64,000 nucleotides of DNA from Actinomycetota bacterium (GCA_018333515.1 JAGXSZ010000013.1:1-64000), one strand, 5' to 3'; shown: positions 41,283-49,744, counted from the first letter of the stretch. The notes: a model not told the origin generated them from the sequence alone. Made by a program: numbers and translations.

Positions 41283-42473
41283 CTAGTGCGCGTCGTCGAT
41301 TTGGCGACGCGCCGCCTCCCGCGCCGCCGCGAAGACCTCTTTGAGCGGAACCGCGTGTGTTTGGGCCGCCGCGCGGCAATCATCGAACTCCGGCGCGATC
41401 GAGGTGATACGCCCCTCGTGCCGGCCGATTTTGACACAGAGGCACCCGAACGCCGTGTCTACTTCGAGCATCTCTCGCTCGACGACGACGCGCGCGTGTT
41501 TGCTTATTCGAACGCCGAGCGTCCCCGTTTCGGAGATGATGGTGTCGATGGCCGCTTGTTCAAGATGGGCGGGGACCAGCGCCGAGAGCATCACGGCGGG
41601 GCGGTTTTTCTTCATCTGAATCGGCGTAAACCAGAGATCGAGCACGCCCAGCTCAAAGAGCGCCTCCATCGTGTAGCCGAGAACCTCACCGGAGGTATCG
41701 TCGATGTTGGTCTCGATGAGCGTGACCGTCTCATCGCGCTCCACGGCGACCTCCCCGACGATGACGCGGAGCACGTTCGGGATTTCGAGGTCGCGCCCGC
41801 CCGCCCCGTAGCCGGTCTTTTCAGGGCGCATGACCGGTATCCCCGCTGTAAAGGTAGCGTAGTGCGCCAGGATGGCGGCCCCCGTCGGCGTCGCAAGTTC
41901 GGCGTGGATATGCGTGCCGTAGACGGGGATGCCTGAGAGAATCTCGAGGGTCGCCGGCGCGGGTACCGGCAAGACCCCGTGGGCGGTCGCAACGGTGCCG
42001 GTTCCCGTGGCGATGGGCGAGGCGTAGACTTTCTCGACGCCGAGGTATTCGAGACCCGTGACGGCGGCGATGACGTCGATTATCGCGTCGGTCGCGCCGA
42101 CCTCGTGGAAGTGGACCTCGCCGAGGGGGACGCCGTGGACTTTCGCCTCGGCTTCGGCTATCCGCGTAAAAATAGCGAGTACGTCGAGCTTGGCGGCCTC
42201 CGGCAACCCGCTTGCCTCTATTAAGTCGCGCACTTCATTGAGGGTGCGCGCCGCCTCCGGCGCCGCTGTCGAGACATCGAACTTGGTCGCGCCGATATGG
42301 TTTTTCCGCGTGCGCCCGGCGCCAACCTCGTAACCGCCGATGCCCACCTTCGCGAGTCGCTCTTCCAAAATCGCCAGGGGCAGGCCCAGGTCCAGGAGCG
42401 CGCCGGCTATCATATCGCCGCTTACGCCCGCGAAACAGTCAAAATACGCGACCTTCAACTCTGTCGCCTCCAT
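41283..42473 (-). CDS. larC: LarC, nickel-pincer nucleotide cofactor biosynthesis protein
   Basis: 396 residues in one uninterrupted frame. The family signature YFDCFAGVSGDMIAGALLDL opens the protein, followed by EVHFHEVGATDAIIDVIAA, VLPVPAPATLEIL, ELATPTGAAIL and ETNIDDTSGEVLGYTMEALF. LarC is the CTP-dependent nickel insertase that completes the NPN cofactor of lactate racemase and related enzymes. In some lactobacilli it is split into larC1/larC2 by a frameshift; here it is not. LarA, LarB and LarE are not in the window. GGAGACGG precedes the ATG. Confidence 0.92.
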   Translation of the reverse strand: MEATELKVAYFDCFAGVSGDMIAGALLDLGLPLAILEERLAKVGIGGYEVGAGRTRKNHIGATKFDVSTAAPEAARTLNEVRDLIEASGLPEAAKLDVLAIFTRIAEAEAKVHGVPLGEVHFHEVGATDAIIDVIAAVTGLEYLGVEKVYASPIATGTGTVATAHGVLPVPAPATLEILSGIPVYGTHIHAELATPTGAAILAHYATFTAGIPVMRPEKTGYGAGGRDLEIPNVLRVIVGEVAVERDETVTLIETNIDDTSGEVLGYTMEALFELGVLDLWFTPIQMKKNRPAVMLSALVPAHLEQAAIDTIISETGTLGVRISKHARVVVEREMLEVDTAFGCLCVKIGRHEGRITSIAPEFDDCRAAAQTHAVPLKEVFAAAREAARRQIDDAH

Positions 42474-42554
42474 CCGTCTCCATATCCGTGGTTTTCCTCA
42501 ATATTATCGCCGTCCTTTACAATCTATCCTAATGCAAAGGTTAGGCCGCTGCTG

Positions 42555-42560
42555 TATAAT
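42555..42560 (+). promoter_or_regulatory. -10 box of the DUF4446-pheA-serS promoter
   Basis: A perfect TATAAT, 47 bases before the ATG at 42607; no convincing -35 at normal spacing. Confidence 0.45.
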
Positions 42561-42606
42561 CTGTGATAATTATGGCGGATATTTCTTCTCATGCGAAGGG
42601 GCAGCA

Positions 42607-43101
42607 ATGAATGGAGCAACGGTTGAAATTATTGTAGCACTACTCGGAGCCGGCTGGGCAATCCTAGCGATATGGCTAATCGCAGTGTCGGTGCGCCTAA
42701 AGCGGCTGGGCAAAGAGCGGAAGGTGTTGGCGAAAGCCGGCGAGAACGGCGACTTTGTCGCCGCCGTCAGCAAGAGCCTCAGCGAATTAGCAGTGCTCGG
42801 CGCCGGTCTCGTCGAGATAAAAGAGAGCCTCTCGAAGCTCGAGTTCGACCTGCGCACGACGGTGCGCCACGTCGGTGTCGTCCGCTTCGACGCTTTCGAC
42901 GATGTCGGCGGCAAGCTCAGTTTTGCCGTGGCGCTTTTAAACGGGCACGGCGACGGGGTTGTGCTAAGCACGATAAACGGGCGTCAGGAGAGCCGCAGCT
43001 ACGCCAAATTTATCAAGAACGGCGACTCGAGCTACAGCCTCTCATCCGAGGAGCGCGAGGCGATAGCCGAGGCGCGCTCGGGCGACTTAGTCAAAGCTTA
43101 A
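42607..43101 (+). CDS. DUF4446 membrane-associated protein
   Basis: 164 residues. One N-terminal helix (VEIIVALLGAGWAILAIWLI) is followed by a coiled segment (RLKRLGKERKVLAKA). The conserved DUF4446 core contains VRHVGVVRFDAFDDVGGKLS, FAVALLNGHGDGVVLSTING and YAKFIKNGDSSYSLSSEE. The domain is widespread in Gram-positive genomes, often near parB or serS, with unknown function. AAGGGG precedes the ATG; the open frame extending back to 42340 is not coding. Confidence 0.85.
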   Translation: MNGATVEIIVALLGAGWAILAIWLIAVSVRLKRLGKERKVLAKAGENGDFVAAVSKSLSELAVLGAGLVEIKESLSKLEFDLRTTVRHVGVVRFDAFDDVGGKLSFAVALLNGHGDGVVLSTINGRQESRSYAKFIKNGDSSYSLSSEEREAIAEARSGDLVKA

Positions 43102-43127
43102 GCTGAAACCGGAAAGGAAGAGCGGAC

Positions 43128-43982
43128 TTGTCTGAGACCCGGAACACGAAGATAGGGTTTCTCGGCCCACGCGGGACGTATACCGAGGAAGCCCTGCAAA
43201 AGTTATTGAAAATAGACGACCATAACCTCGTGCCGTACGGCGCCGAGGCCGATGTCCTTCGCGCGATCGAGCGGGGAGAGGTAGCCAAAGGGATGGTCCC
43301 GATCGAGAACTCCATCGAGGGCTCGGTCAACGCCACGCTCGATGTGCTCGCGTTCGACGTCAACCTCTTCATCGAGCGTGAGATAGTCATACCGATAAAC
43401 CATAACTTGGTGGCACGGCCCGGGGTGAAGATGGAGGATATACGGACCGTGATATCGCACCCGCAGGCGCTCGCGCAGTGCCGAGACTACCTTGCCGAAA
43501 AATTACCCCAAGCCAAGACCGAGTTTGCGAGCAGTACCGCCGGGGCGGTGAAGTTGATATCCGAGCAGAACGGGGCGCTGGCGGCGATAGGCCCGAAACT
43601 CGCGGCCGAGATGTACGGGCTCGACGTCCTCGACGAGGGCATCGCCGACTTCGAGGAGAACCAGACCCGCTTTGTCCTGGTAGGCAAGGATCCCGCGCCG
43701 CGCACGGGGAACGACAAGACCTCCATCGTCTGTTTTATCTTCGAAGACCGGCCCGGGAGCCTCCTGCAGATACTCCAGGAGTTCGCGTTTCGCTATGTCA
43801 ACCTGACGAAAATCCAGTCGAGACCGACGCGCAAAGCGCTCGGCGACTACTGTTTCTTCATAGACATGCTCGGCCACGTCGAAGACGAGGTCATCGAGTC
43901 GGCTCTGAAATGCTTGAAATGTAAGATCAGAAACATAAAGGTCTTAGGGTCGTACCCGGTAGCGGACGTTGTGGGAGGATAA
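43128..43982 (+). CDS. pheA: Prephenate dehydratase
   Basis: 284 residues, the penultimate step of phenylalanine synthesis (prephenate to phenylpyruvate). The catalytic domain has GFLGPRGTYTEEAL, VPIENSIEGSVNATLD, ASSTAGAVKL and the catalytic NQTRFVLVG. A C-terminal ACT domain follows (TSIVCFIFEDRPGSLLQILQ, NLTKIQSRPTRKALGDYCFF), with QSRP where ESRP is usual, so feedback inhibition by Phe is likely. No chorismate mutase domain is fused. TTG start; the stop TAA overlaps the serS ATG region by zero bases. Confidence 0.94.
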   Translation: MSETRNTKIGFLGPRGTYTEEALQKLLKIDDHNLVPYGAEADVLRAIERGEVAKGMVPIENSIEGSVNATLDVLAFDVNLFIEREIVIPINHNLVARPGVKMEDIRTVISHPQALAQCRDYLAEKLPQAKTEFASSTAGAVKLISEQNGALAAIGPKLAAEMYGLDVLDEGIADFEENQTRFVLVGKDPAPRTGNDKTSIVCFIFEDRPGSLLQILQEFAFRYVNLTKIQSRPTRKALGDYCFFIDMLGHVEDEVIESALKCLKCKIRNIKVLGSYPVADVVGG

Positions 43983-45266
43983 ATGCTTGATTTAAGATGG
44001 GTTCGCGATAACCTAGACGTCGTTCAGGAAGCGCTCGAAAAACGCGCGGCCAAAGTAGACCTTTCGCGCTTCAAGGAACTCGATTCGGAGCGGCGCACCC
44101 TCATTGTCAAAGTTGAGCATTTGAAGAACGAGCGAAACATTGTCTCCGGCGAGATAGCCAAGCTTAAAAAAGCCGGCGCGCCGGCGGACGATAAAATAGA
44201 GGCGATGCGCGCGCTCGGAGACGACATAAAAGAGCTTGATGAGCGGCTCGCCGATATCGAAGACGAGCTGGGACGGCTGATGATGGATATCCCGAATATT
44301 CCGCATGAGTCGGTACCCGTCGGCGAAGATGAGACCTGCAATCCCGAGATAAGGACCTGGGGAGAGCGGCCGAAATTCGACTTCGAGCCCAAGCCCCACT
44401 GGGATTTAGGGCTCGACCTCGGGGTGCTCGATTTTGAGCGGGCGGCTAAGATTACGCGGGCCCGTTTCGTGCTCTATTGGGATTTGGCGGCCCGGCTCGA
44501 GCGAGCGCTCTTGAATTTGATGCTCGATTTGCATACCGGCACGCACGGCTACACCGAAGTCTTTCCGCCGATACTCGTCAACGACACCAGCCTTACCGGC
44601 ACCGGGCAGCTGCCCAAGTTCGCCGACGACCTCTATAAGATAGAGAACGAAAACCTCTATCTTATACCTACGGCGGAGGTGCCGGTCACCAATATCCACC
44701 GCGACGAGATATTCGCCGGGGACGATTTGCCGCGCCGTTACTGCGCGTATACGCCTTGTTTCAGAAGCGAGGCCGGCGCGTACGGGAAAGACACCCGCGG
44801 CCTTATAAGACACCACCAGTTCAACAAGGTCGAGCTGGTAAAGTTCGTCCGCCCGGAGACGAGCTACGATGAACTCGAGAAGTTGACCGCCAACGCCGAA
44901 GCGGTTCTGCGGGCGCTCGATATTCACTACCGCGTCATCTCGCTCTGCACCGGCGACATCGGGTTTTCCGCGGCTAAGACCTACGACATCGAGGTCTGGC
45001 TGCCCGGCTTCGGCGGCTACAAGGAGATATCGTCCTGCAGCAATTTCGAGGATTTCCAGGCCAGGCGCGCCAATATCCGCTTCCGCGAAAACCCGAAAGC
45101 GAAACCGCAGTTTGTGCACACGCTAAACGGAAGCGGGCTGGCGATAGGCAGGACGGTCGCGGCGGTCTTCGAGAATTACCAGCAAGCCGACGGCACGATT
45201 CTTATCCCCGAGGCGCTCAAGCCCTACATGGGCGGCGCGGAGCGTATCGAGGCGAAGAAGTTCTAG
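43983..45266 (+). CDS. serS: Seryl-tRNA synthetase
   Basis: 427 residues. The N-terminal two-helix coiled coil ([38 protein letters not shown]) binds the long arm of tRNA-Ser. The class II motifs are present: motif 2 [20 protein letters not shown] then RHHQF, the serine-site [28 protein letters not shown], and motif 3 [20 protein letters not shown]. It starts directly after pheA and is followed by two tRNA-Ser genes. Confidence 0.96.
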   Translation: MLDLRWVRDNLDVVQEALEKRAAKVDLSRFKELDSERRTLIVKVEHLKNERNIVSGEIAKLKKAGAPADDKIEAMRALGDDIKELDERLADIEDELGRLMMDIPNIPHESVPVGEDETCNPEIRTWGERPKFDFEPKPHWDLGLDLGVLDFERAAKITRARFVLYWDLAARLERALLNLMLDLHTGTHGYTEVFPPILVNDTSLTGTGQLPKFADDLYKIENENLYLIPTAEVPVTNIHRDEIFAGDDLPRRYCAYTPCFRSEAGAYGKDTRGLIRHHQFNKVELVKFVRPETSYDELEKLTANAEAVLRALDIHYRVISLCTGDIGFSAAKTYDIEVWLPGFGGYKEISSCSNFEDFQARRANIRFRENPKAKPQFVHTLNGSGLAIGRTVAAVFENYQQADGTILIPEALKPYMGGAERIEAKKF

Positions 45267-45288
45267 GCAAGCGAGTCTGCCGGTCTCG

Positions 45289-45317
45289 TTGTTCGAGCGG
45301 GTAGGATGTGGTACACT
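45289..45317 (+). promoter_or_regulatory. Promoter of tRNA-Ser(UGA)
   Basis: TTGTTC (45289-45294), 17 bases, TACACT (45312-45317). Confidence 0.6.
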
Positions 45318-45362
45318 ACGCAATGGAAAAATTGCAAGGCGCAAGCCGCGCATGCCATACAG

Positions 45363-45451
45363 GGAGAGGTGGCGGAGTCCGGTTGAACGCGGCGGTCTTG
45401 AAAACCGTTAGAGGCGTGAGTCTCTCGGGGGTTCGAATCCCTCCCTCTCCG
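45363..45451 (+). tRNA. tRNA-Ser(UGA)
   Basis: Acceptor GGAGAGG/CCTCTCC, anticodon loop TCTTGAAAA centred on TGA, long variable arm, T-loop TTCGAAT and discriminator G. CCA is not encoded. It starts 97 bases after serS. Confidence 0.95.
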
Positions 45452-45452
45452 C

Positions 45453-45485
45453 AGAGAAAGCCACCTACTTGAGGCGGCTTTCTCT
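45453..45485 (+). terminator. Terminator after tRNA-Ser(UGA)
   Basis: AGAGAAAGCCACC pairs with GGCGGCTTTCTCT (one mismatch) around a seven-base loop. Confidence 0.75.
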
Positions 45486-45567
45486 CTGATTTTTCGTCCT
45501 CGATCTGTCGGGACGAGCTGATTGTCATGACCTGCCCGAATATAGCGAATAGAGATGTTATCTCGGG

Positions 45568-45596
45568 TGGACAAAGTCTATCGCCTGCGGTATAGT
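45568..45596 (+). promoter_or_regulatory. Promoter of tRNA-Ser(GCU)
   Basis: TGGACA (45568-45573), 17 bases, TATAGT (45591-45596), 32 bases before the tRNA. Confidence 0.65.
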
Positions 45597-45627
45597 AAGT
45601 ATCTGATTTTATCGCGCATAGCGGCCT

Positions 45628-45721
45628 GGAGAGATGGCCGAGTCGGTCGAAGGCGCTCGCCTGCTAAGCGAGTAGGGGGTTTAAAACTCCCTCGAGGGTT
45701 CGAATCCCTCTCTCTCCGCCA
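45628..45721 (+). tRNA. tRNA-Ser(GCU)
   Basis: Acceptor GGAGAGA/TCTCTCC, anticodon arm CTCGC-CTGCTAA-GCGAG giving GCT, an extended variable arm, discriminator G and encoded CCA (45719-45721). Confidence 0.95.
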
Positions 45722-45749
45722 TAATATTTTCTGGTCTAACGACTAGAAT

Positions 45750-45823
45750 GTGCCCGTAGCTCAGCTGGATAGAGTGTCTGACTACGAATCAGAAGGTCGG
45801 GGGTTCGAATCCCTCCGGGCACG
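45750..45823 (+). tRNA. tRNA-Arg(ACG)
   Basis: Acceptor GTGCCCG/CGGGCAC, anticodon arm CTGAC-TACGAAT-CAG with anticodon ACG, T-loop TTCGAAT. A34 is normally deaminated to inosine by TadA, whose gene lies at 49.0 kb. It borders the AT-richer islet that follows. Confidence 0.95.
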
Positions 45824-46142
45824 CAAGATGCTAACAGGGGAAACTTAGAAACATCGGTCGATAAGAGCGGTATTTTTGTCTTATCTGCACTTGTTTTGCA
45901 CTTACGATCATTGATTTTGTGTTCTTTTATAACCTTTTTGGGGGTTGCCTGATAATGCTTCATGATTTATGATATATATAACAGAACAAATGTTTGCTAT
46001 AATGAAAAGCACTCTCCGCCCCTGCAATCAAGCAGCATCTAGCATCTGCCGATGCTTCAGTAGCACCTGGTTCTTGTTTAACGTGTTGGCCACAGGGTAT
46101 ATTGAAGATGCTGAGTGTTTGGGCTAATAAAGGATGATTTAA
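45824..46142. other. Leader region of the Panacea gene
   Basis: 319 bases, AT-rich, without a supported ORF. An extended -10 promoter element TGCTATAAT lies at 45995-46003, leaving a leader of about 130 bases before the ATG at 46143. No known RNA element is recognised in it. Confidence 0.45.
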
Positions 46143-46745
46143 ATGGCATCGTGCACAATTAGGTTTAGATACGATGTTGAGAAGTTCGTAAACGTGGTTG
46201 CCTATCTTGCCATCAATAATGTTCCCAATTTAGATAAGTTAAAAGTCTCAAAATTAATGTATTTTGTAGACAAGCTTCATCTGCAAAGATATGGCCGCCC
46301 GGTGTCTGGGGATAGCTATAATGCTCTTCCTTACGGCCCAATTCCTTCAGTTTCGCTTGATATTATGGATGAGGCGGTTGCTGATGAGTTATCGTATTTT
46401 GGTATCACAAATACTAATGTTGAACTCTTTATGAACTACTTAGAGGTCATAGACAGAAGCGAGAAGTATCCAAAGTTTAGAGCAAAGAGACAACCCGAGT
46501 TAGACATTTTCTCGGACTCTGACATTGAGATACTTGATGAGGTTATTAAAACATATGGTCAGCTCACCGGGCTTGATTTGGTAAATCTAACTCACAAAGA
46601 GCCGGCATGGACGAAGACCCAGGGAAACGCACTTATTGATTTTAGACTCTTCCTCGAAGGCTTAGATGACGAAGAAAAAGAATCGATCATAGAGTTGCTT
46701 GAACACGATCAAGAGGATAGAGAAATTTTTGAATTAAGCCGATGA
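46143..46745 (+). CDS. Panacea (SocA/DUF4065)-domain antitoxin-like protein
   Basis: 200 residues, GC content much lower than the surrounding core. The domain signature is clear: YDVEKFVNVVAYLAIN, KLKVSKLMYFVDKLHLQRYG, VSGDSYNALPYGPIPSVSLD and LVNLTHKEPAW. Panacea domains are hyperpromiscuous antitoxin modules that neutralise diverse toxins (PanAT systems). AAAGGATG precedes the ATG. The stop overlaps the ATG of a short downstream ORF, as in a toxin-antitoxin operon, but that partner is broken. Confidence 0.85.
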   Translation: MASCTIRFRYDVEKFVNVVAYLAINNVPNLDKLKVSKLMYFVDKLHLQRYGRPVSGDSYNALPYGPIPSVSLDIMDEAVADELSYFGITNTNVELFMNYLEVIDRSEKYPKFRAKRQPELDIFSDSDIEILDEVIKTYGQLTGLDLVNLTHKEPAWTKTQGNALIDFRLFLEGLDDEEKESIIELLEHDQEDREIFELSR

Positions 46746-46912
46746 TCGATTTTCCTTCTGAGTTCACTGACAAGATCTTTAATGAGAGACTTGCCCGCGG
46801 CACAGTTATTCTCACAAAAATACCCCTACATGATGGTTCAGAGGATTATAAGAGGTTAATCGTCGTCAGTTTAGATTGTAGTAACCCTACTACTCCATCA
46901 CACGTTTTATGA
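46742..46912 (+). pseudogene. Truncated toxin candidate downstream of the Panacea gene
   Basis: A 56-codon ORF overlaps the panacea stop (ATGA). It reads MIDFPSEFTDKIFNERLARG then TVILTKIPLHDGSEDYKRLI and VVSLDCSNP. RGTVILTKIPL...KRLIVVS resembles the opening strands of PemK/MazF-type endoribonucleases (RGDIxLxxFP...KRPxLVVS), which are around twice as long. The last eight codons and the stop come from the inserted MITE-like element, so the toxin was probably cut off by the insertion. The family assignment is tentative. Confidence 0.55.
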
Positions 46913-47022
46913 GTTGTCATTCTGAGTGAAACGAAGAATCTCTAAAGCTTGAGATTCTTCGGTCGTTTTCAACTCCCTCAGAATGACGGATACTAGTCGA
47001 TGTATGTGTGATGGAGTACTAG
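46887..47022. mobile_element. MITE-like palindromic element inserted in the toxin gene
   Basis: Terminal inverted repeats of 17 bases with one mismatch (46887-46903, CTACTACTCCATCACAC, and 47006-47022). Inside are nested arms GTCATTCTGAG/CTCAGAATGAC (46916-46926, 46977-46987) and GAAGAATCTC/GAGATTCTTC around AAAGCTT, so the whole element can fold into one long hairpin. The inner GTCATTCTGAG...GAAGAATCTC sequence is of a type I recall as dispersed in many unrelated bacterial genomes. No transposase is encoded. Confidence 0.75.
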
Positions 47023-47054
47023 TTTTGTGACGTTTGTGCGTAAATGTCACAAAA
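47023..47054. repeat. Inverted repeat next to the MITE-like element
   Basis: TTTTGTGAC (47023-47031) and GTCACAAAA (47046-47054) form a perfect 9-base stem with a 14-base loop, directly abutting the element, between the two damaged TA modules. Confidence 0.55.
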
Positions 47055-47116
47055 TGTTGCAAAGCAAAAGGTGATAAAACTTTTAACCAGGACTTATGGT
47101 AAAGCTTCAATCGATT

Positions 47117-47506
47117 TCATGCGCTCTGCTTCGCGCTATGCGCTTTGTACTCCTCCAAATCTTTTAACCGCCATATTCTTCCTGAGGCCAGCGCGGCTAC
47201 CGGTTTAGGGAAGTCCTCTTTGCCGACGTAATCCCTGATAAAGTTCGGTTTTTTGACGCCAAAAAGCTTAGCCGCTTCGGCGACTCCGACCAAAGAGTCC
47301 AGGCCAATATCTTCGATGCTTGCGCCAAGCGTTTTTGAAGCCTGCCATATTTCGATACCGACCAGCCTGCCCTCGCTATCCACATCTAAATAGAGGTTGT
47401 CCGCAAGCTTCTTGGTTTCTGCCGCTATGCCCGCTAGTTCCTTGTTCTCTCGAAACAAGATATATAGCTGGTCGTTGTCCTTGTCCGCCTGTATTGTTAT
47501 ATTCAT
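47117..47506 (-). CDS. DUF2283 protein fused to a helix-turn-helix domain (antitoxin-like)
   Basis: 129 residues. Residues 1-65 are a DUF2283 domain (QADKDNDQLYILFRENKELA, LYLDVDSEGRLVGIEIWQAS). Residues 72-125 form an AlpA/MerR-type helix-turn-helix (LVGVAEAAKLFGVKKPNFIR, GRIWRLKDLEEYKA). DUF2283 genes usually sit beside DUF4258-type toxin-like genes, and remnants of one lie just upstream. The DNA-binding tail would suit an autoregulating antitoxin. Confidence 0.75.
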   Translation of the reverse strand: MNITIQADKDNDQLYILFRENKELAGIAAETKKLADNLYLDVDSEGRLVGIEIWQASKTLGASIEDIGLDSLVGVAEAAKLFGVKKPNFIRDYVGKEDFPKPVAALASGRIWRLKDLEEYKAHSAKQSA

Positions 47507-47537
47507 TTGGCGCCCCTCATCTTATTCCCACATCGCA

Positions 47538-47651
47538 TTAATGACCTCTATCGATTCTTATTCTTGCCCTTGCTTGCAGACAAGAGAAGCGTTTTAGAAT
47601 ATCCCGCATTTTCATCCGCATAATCGCGTAATCGGTAAAGCTAATTTTCAA
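47538..47651 (-). pseudogene. Degraded DUF4258-like toxin gene
   Basis: A TTG at 47651 behind GGAGG (47658-47662 complement) opens a 37-codon frame beginning LKISFTDYAIMRMKMRDI, like the start of DUF4258 proteins (KIxFTxHAxxRMxxRxI). It then loses similarity and stops. A short tail, EVINAMWE, of the kind that ends such proteins, is found in another frame at about 47524-47550. The central part of the gene appears deleted, while promoter, RBS and the downstream antitoxin gene are kept. Confidence 0.55.
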
Positions 47652-47673
47652 GCGGCGCCTCCATACAAAGGCA

Positions 47674-47707
47674 TTATTATGATAACGCTGTTATCATAAT
47701 AAATCAA
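47674..47707 (-). promoter_or_regulatory. Promoter overlapped by a perfect operator-like palindrome
   Basis: On the minus strand TTGATT (47702-47707), 17 bases, TATCAT (47679-47684). The 13-base arms TTATTATGATAAC (47674-47686) and their complement (47690-47702) cover the -10 and spacer. This is the layout expected for repression by the downstream HTH antitoxin. Confidence 0.65.
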
Positions 47708-48164
47708 GTGTTGTTGCGGTCTGTATTTGGCGGATAAGGCAAAATCACAAACAGCCCTGAACACGGCTAATGGTGCGATTATACAGACTGTTATGCTTTA
47801 AGACAAGAGCACAAATAAGATAGGAAAAAACAGGCATAAAAGGTACTGCGACATACCGTGCCTGGTAGCGGATATGTCGCAGTCGCATGGGATAAAATGT
47901 ATGAAGGATATTATAAAGCCTGCGCCTATTGGCCATTATCCTTGACATGCGAGGACGAATTAATAAAAACCCGGCGAGCGTGCTCATCTTCTTGCCAGTG
48001 GTAGAATTTTCGCGGTAAACGGTAAGTGTTGAACCCGCATGACAAATGGATGCCTGGGGCACCCTGTGGCAAATCTCGCTAAAGCTCGCTTACCTCTTCG
48101 ACGATAACTAGATAAACCGGAACCCTATTGGCAGCTCTACACATCGAAGGGACATACTTTTTTT
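47708..48164. other. Non-coding stretch with an inverted repeat
   Basis: About 460 bases with no credible gene. An 11-base inverted repeat ACTGCGACATA / TATGTCGCAGT (47845-47855, 47873-47883) with a 17-base loop is the only structure noted. The minus-strand frame over it has no recognisable content. Confidence 0.4.
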
Positions 48165-48944
48165 ATGTGCGACAGAACCTCGCTAGCTAGATTAATCGAA
48201 TCGGTTCGCGCACTGGCTGCGGGCGACTACCGGAACCGGATTCAAATCGATAAGGCCGGTGAGCTGAGTGCGCTCGCTGTTGAAGTCAACAAGCTCGCCG
48301 AAGCTCACCAGATGGCACACGAGACGATACGCGCCCTCAACCACCAGCTCAAACGGACAAACTTCGACGCGATAATGGCGCTCACCGAAGCCCTGAGCGC
48401 TAAAGACCCCTATACGCGCAGTCATTCGGAGCGCGTCTCGATATACTCGCTGTTGCTTTCGGAAAGCCTGGGACTGAAGGACGAGGAGATCGATGGCGTC
48501 CATGTCGGTGCATATCTGCATGATGTCGGCAAAATCGGCATACCCGAGACAATCCTCAACAAACAGGGGAAGCTTTCGGCGGATGAGTATAGGCAGATTA
48601 TGGAGCACTCAAATATATCCGGGCAGATCGTCTCGCAAATTCCGAATCTGACGCATATCGCGCAGATGGTCCGCTATCACCACGAGCGCTATGACGGCAA
48701 CGGTTATCCTGACGGCCTAAGGTCGGATAAGATACCACTCGGTTCACGAATCCTCTCCATCGCCGACGCTTTCGACGCGATGACCTCAGCCCGCCCATAC
48801 CGACCGGTTTATGAGCCGAAAGAGGCGCTAATCGAGCTAAAGAGCTGCAGCGGGACCCAGTTCGACCCGGTTCTTTGCGAGGCTTTTGTCGACGCCTATG
48901 CGCGTAACTTCGGTGAGTATCTCCCGTATGCGCGCGTGTCGTAA
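48165..48944 (+). CDS. HD-GYP domain phosphodiesterase
   Basis: 259 residues. Residues 8-60 look like a HAMP segment and linking coil (LARLIESVRALAAGDYRNRI, ELSALAVEVNKLAEAH), but no transmembrane helix precedes it. The HD-GYP domain follows: SHSERVSIYS, VGAYLHDVGKIGIPETIL, HHERYDGNGYPDGL, SIADAFDAMTSARPYRP. All metal ligands and the GYP motif are intact, so c-di-GMP (or cyclic GMP-AMP) hydrolysis is expected. The soluble HAMP-only front suggests loss of a membrane sensor. Confidence 0.9.
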   Translation: MCDRTSLARLIESVRALAAGDYRNRIQIDKAGELSALAVEVNKLAEAHQMAHETIRALNHQLKRTNFDAIMALTEALSAKDPYTRSHSERVSIYSLLLSESLGLKDEEIDGVHVGAYLHDVGKIGIPETILNKQGKLSADEYRQIMEHSNISGQIVSQIPNLTHIAQMVRYHHERYDGNGYPDGLRSDKIPLGSRILSIADAFDAMTSARPYRPVYEPKEALIELKSCSGTQFDPVLCEAFVDAYARNFGEYLPYARVS

Positions 48945-49046
48945 GCTAACGTAACAACCGTAACAACGTCCCCTGCACATGTTCTTCAGTCAAAATCCTG
49001 CTAGAATACTCTTGTGGTCTATTTCTTATTTTCGAGGTTTGTTTAA

Positions 49047-49541
49047 GTGGTCGAATACGAGGCCGAAGATGCCGACATCACATATATGAGAATTGCGATA
49101 GCCGAGGGGGCGCGGGCGGCGGAGGCCGACGAGGTACCGGTCGGCGCGGTCGTGGTCTGCGACGGAACGGTCGTGGCGAGCGCGCGAAACGAGCGCGAAG
49201 GACGTGCCTCGGCGCTCGCGCACGCGGAGATTCTCGCTATAGAGGCGGCCTCGAAGAAACTCGGCCGTTGGCGCTTGAGCGATTGCACCATCTATGTGAC
49301 GAAAGAGCCGTGCCCGATGTGCGCCGGCGCAATATTCCAGGCGCGGATGGCGCGTCTCGTCTACGGCCCGTCAGACCCCAAAAGCGGTGCGGCGGGAACG
49401 CTCTTCAACATAGTCGAAGACGAGCGTCTCAACTGGCGGCTTCCGGTCACCAGGGGTATCTTGGAGGAAGAAAACATCAAGTTGCTTCAGGATTTTTTTA
49501 GAGAGAGGCGGCAGCGACCGGTTGGCGGCGCCGACGATTAG
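49047..49541 (+). CDS. tadA: tRNA-specific adenosine deaminase TadA
   Basis: 164 residues. Zinc-dependent deaminase motifs are complete: LAHAEILAIEAA (HAE, with the proton-shuttling Glu) and KEPCPMCAGAIFQAR (PCxxC). GAAGTLFNIVEDERLNWRLP is the tRNA-contacting segment. It converts A34 to inosine in tRNA-Arg(ACG), which is encoded at 45.75 kb. GTG start. An extended -10 TGCTAGAAT lies at 48999-49007. Confidence 0.94.
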   Translation: MVEYEAEDADITYMRIAIAEGARAAEADEVPVGAVVVCDGTVVASARNEREGRASALAHAEILAIEAASKKLGRWRLSDCTIYVTKEPCPMCAGAIFQARMARLVYGPSDPKSGAAGTLFNIVEDERLNWRLPVTRGILEEENIKLLQDFFRERRQRPVGGADD

Positions 49542-49744
49542 CCTAGTAGCCTGCCCTAGTTGCAGAGTCAGCCGGCATAAAAGTCGCCGCCGCTATCGAA
49601 GGAACCGCGACTATTTCGGGAGAAGGACAGCGCTGACAGACGTTGTTTTTGGGGGTATTAATTGATAATATTAGAAGGCGCTTTGGGCGTGCCCTAAAAG
49701 ACAGAGCCAAACGGGGTGCTTTAGGGCGGCAAGAACCGAATATT

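Noticed and set aside
45316-45528. Minus-strand ORF containing EGGIRTPERLT
   Set aside because: Antisense of tRNA-Ser(UGA). Peptides of the form GGIRTPDL/GGIRTPE are well-known spurious translations of antisense tRNA.
45736-45963. Minus-strand ORF with PGGIRTPDLLIRSQTLYPAE
   Set aside because: Antisense of tRNA-Arg(ACG), the same artefact.
47745-48062. Minus-strand 105-codon ORF
   Set aside because: No RBS, no family pattern, and it crosses a strong inverted repeat; treated as non-coding.
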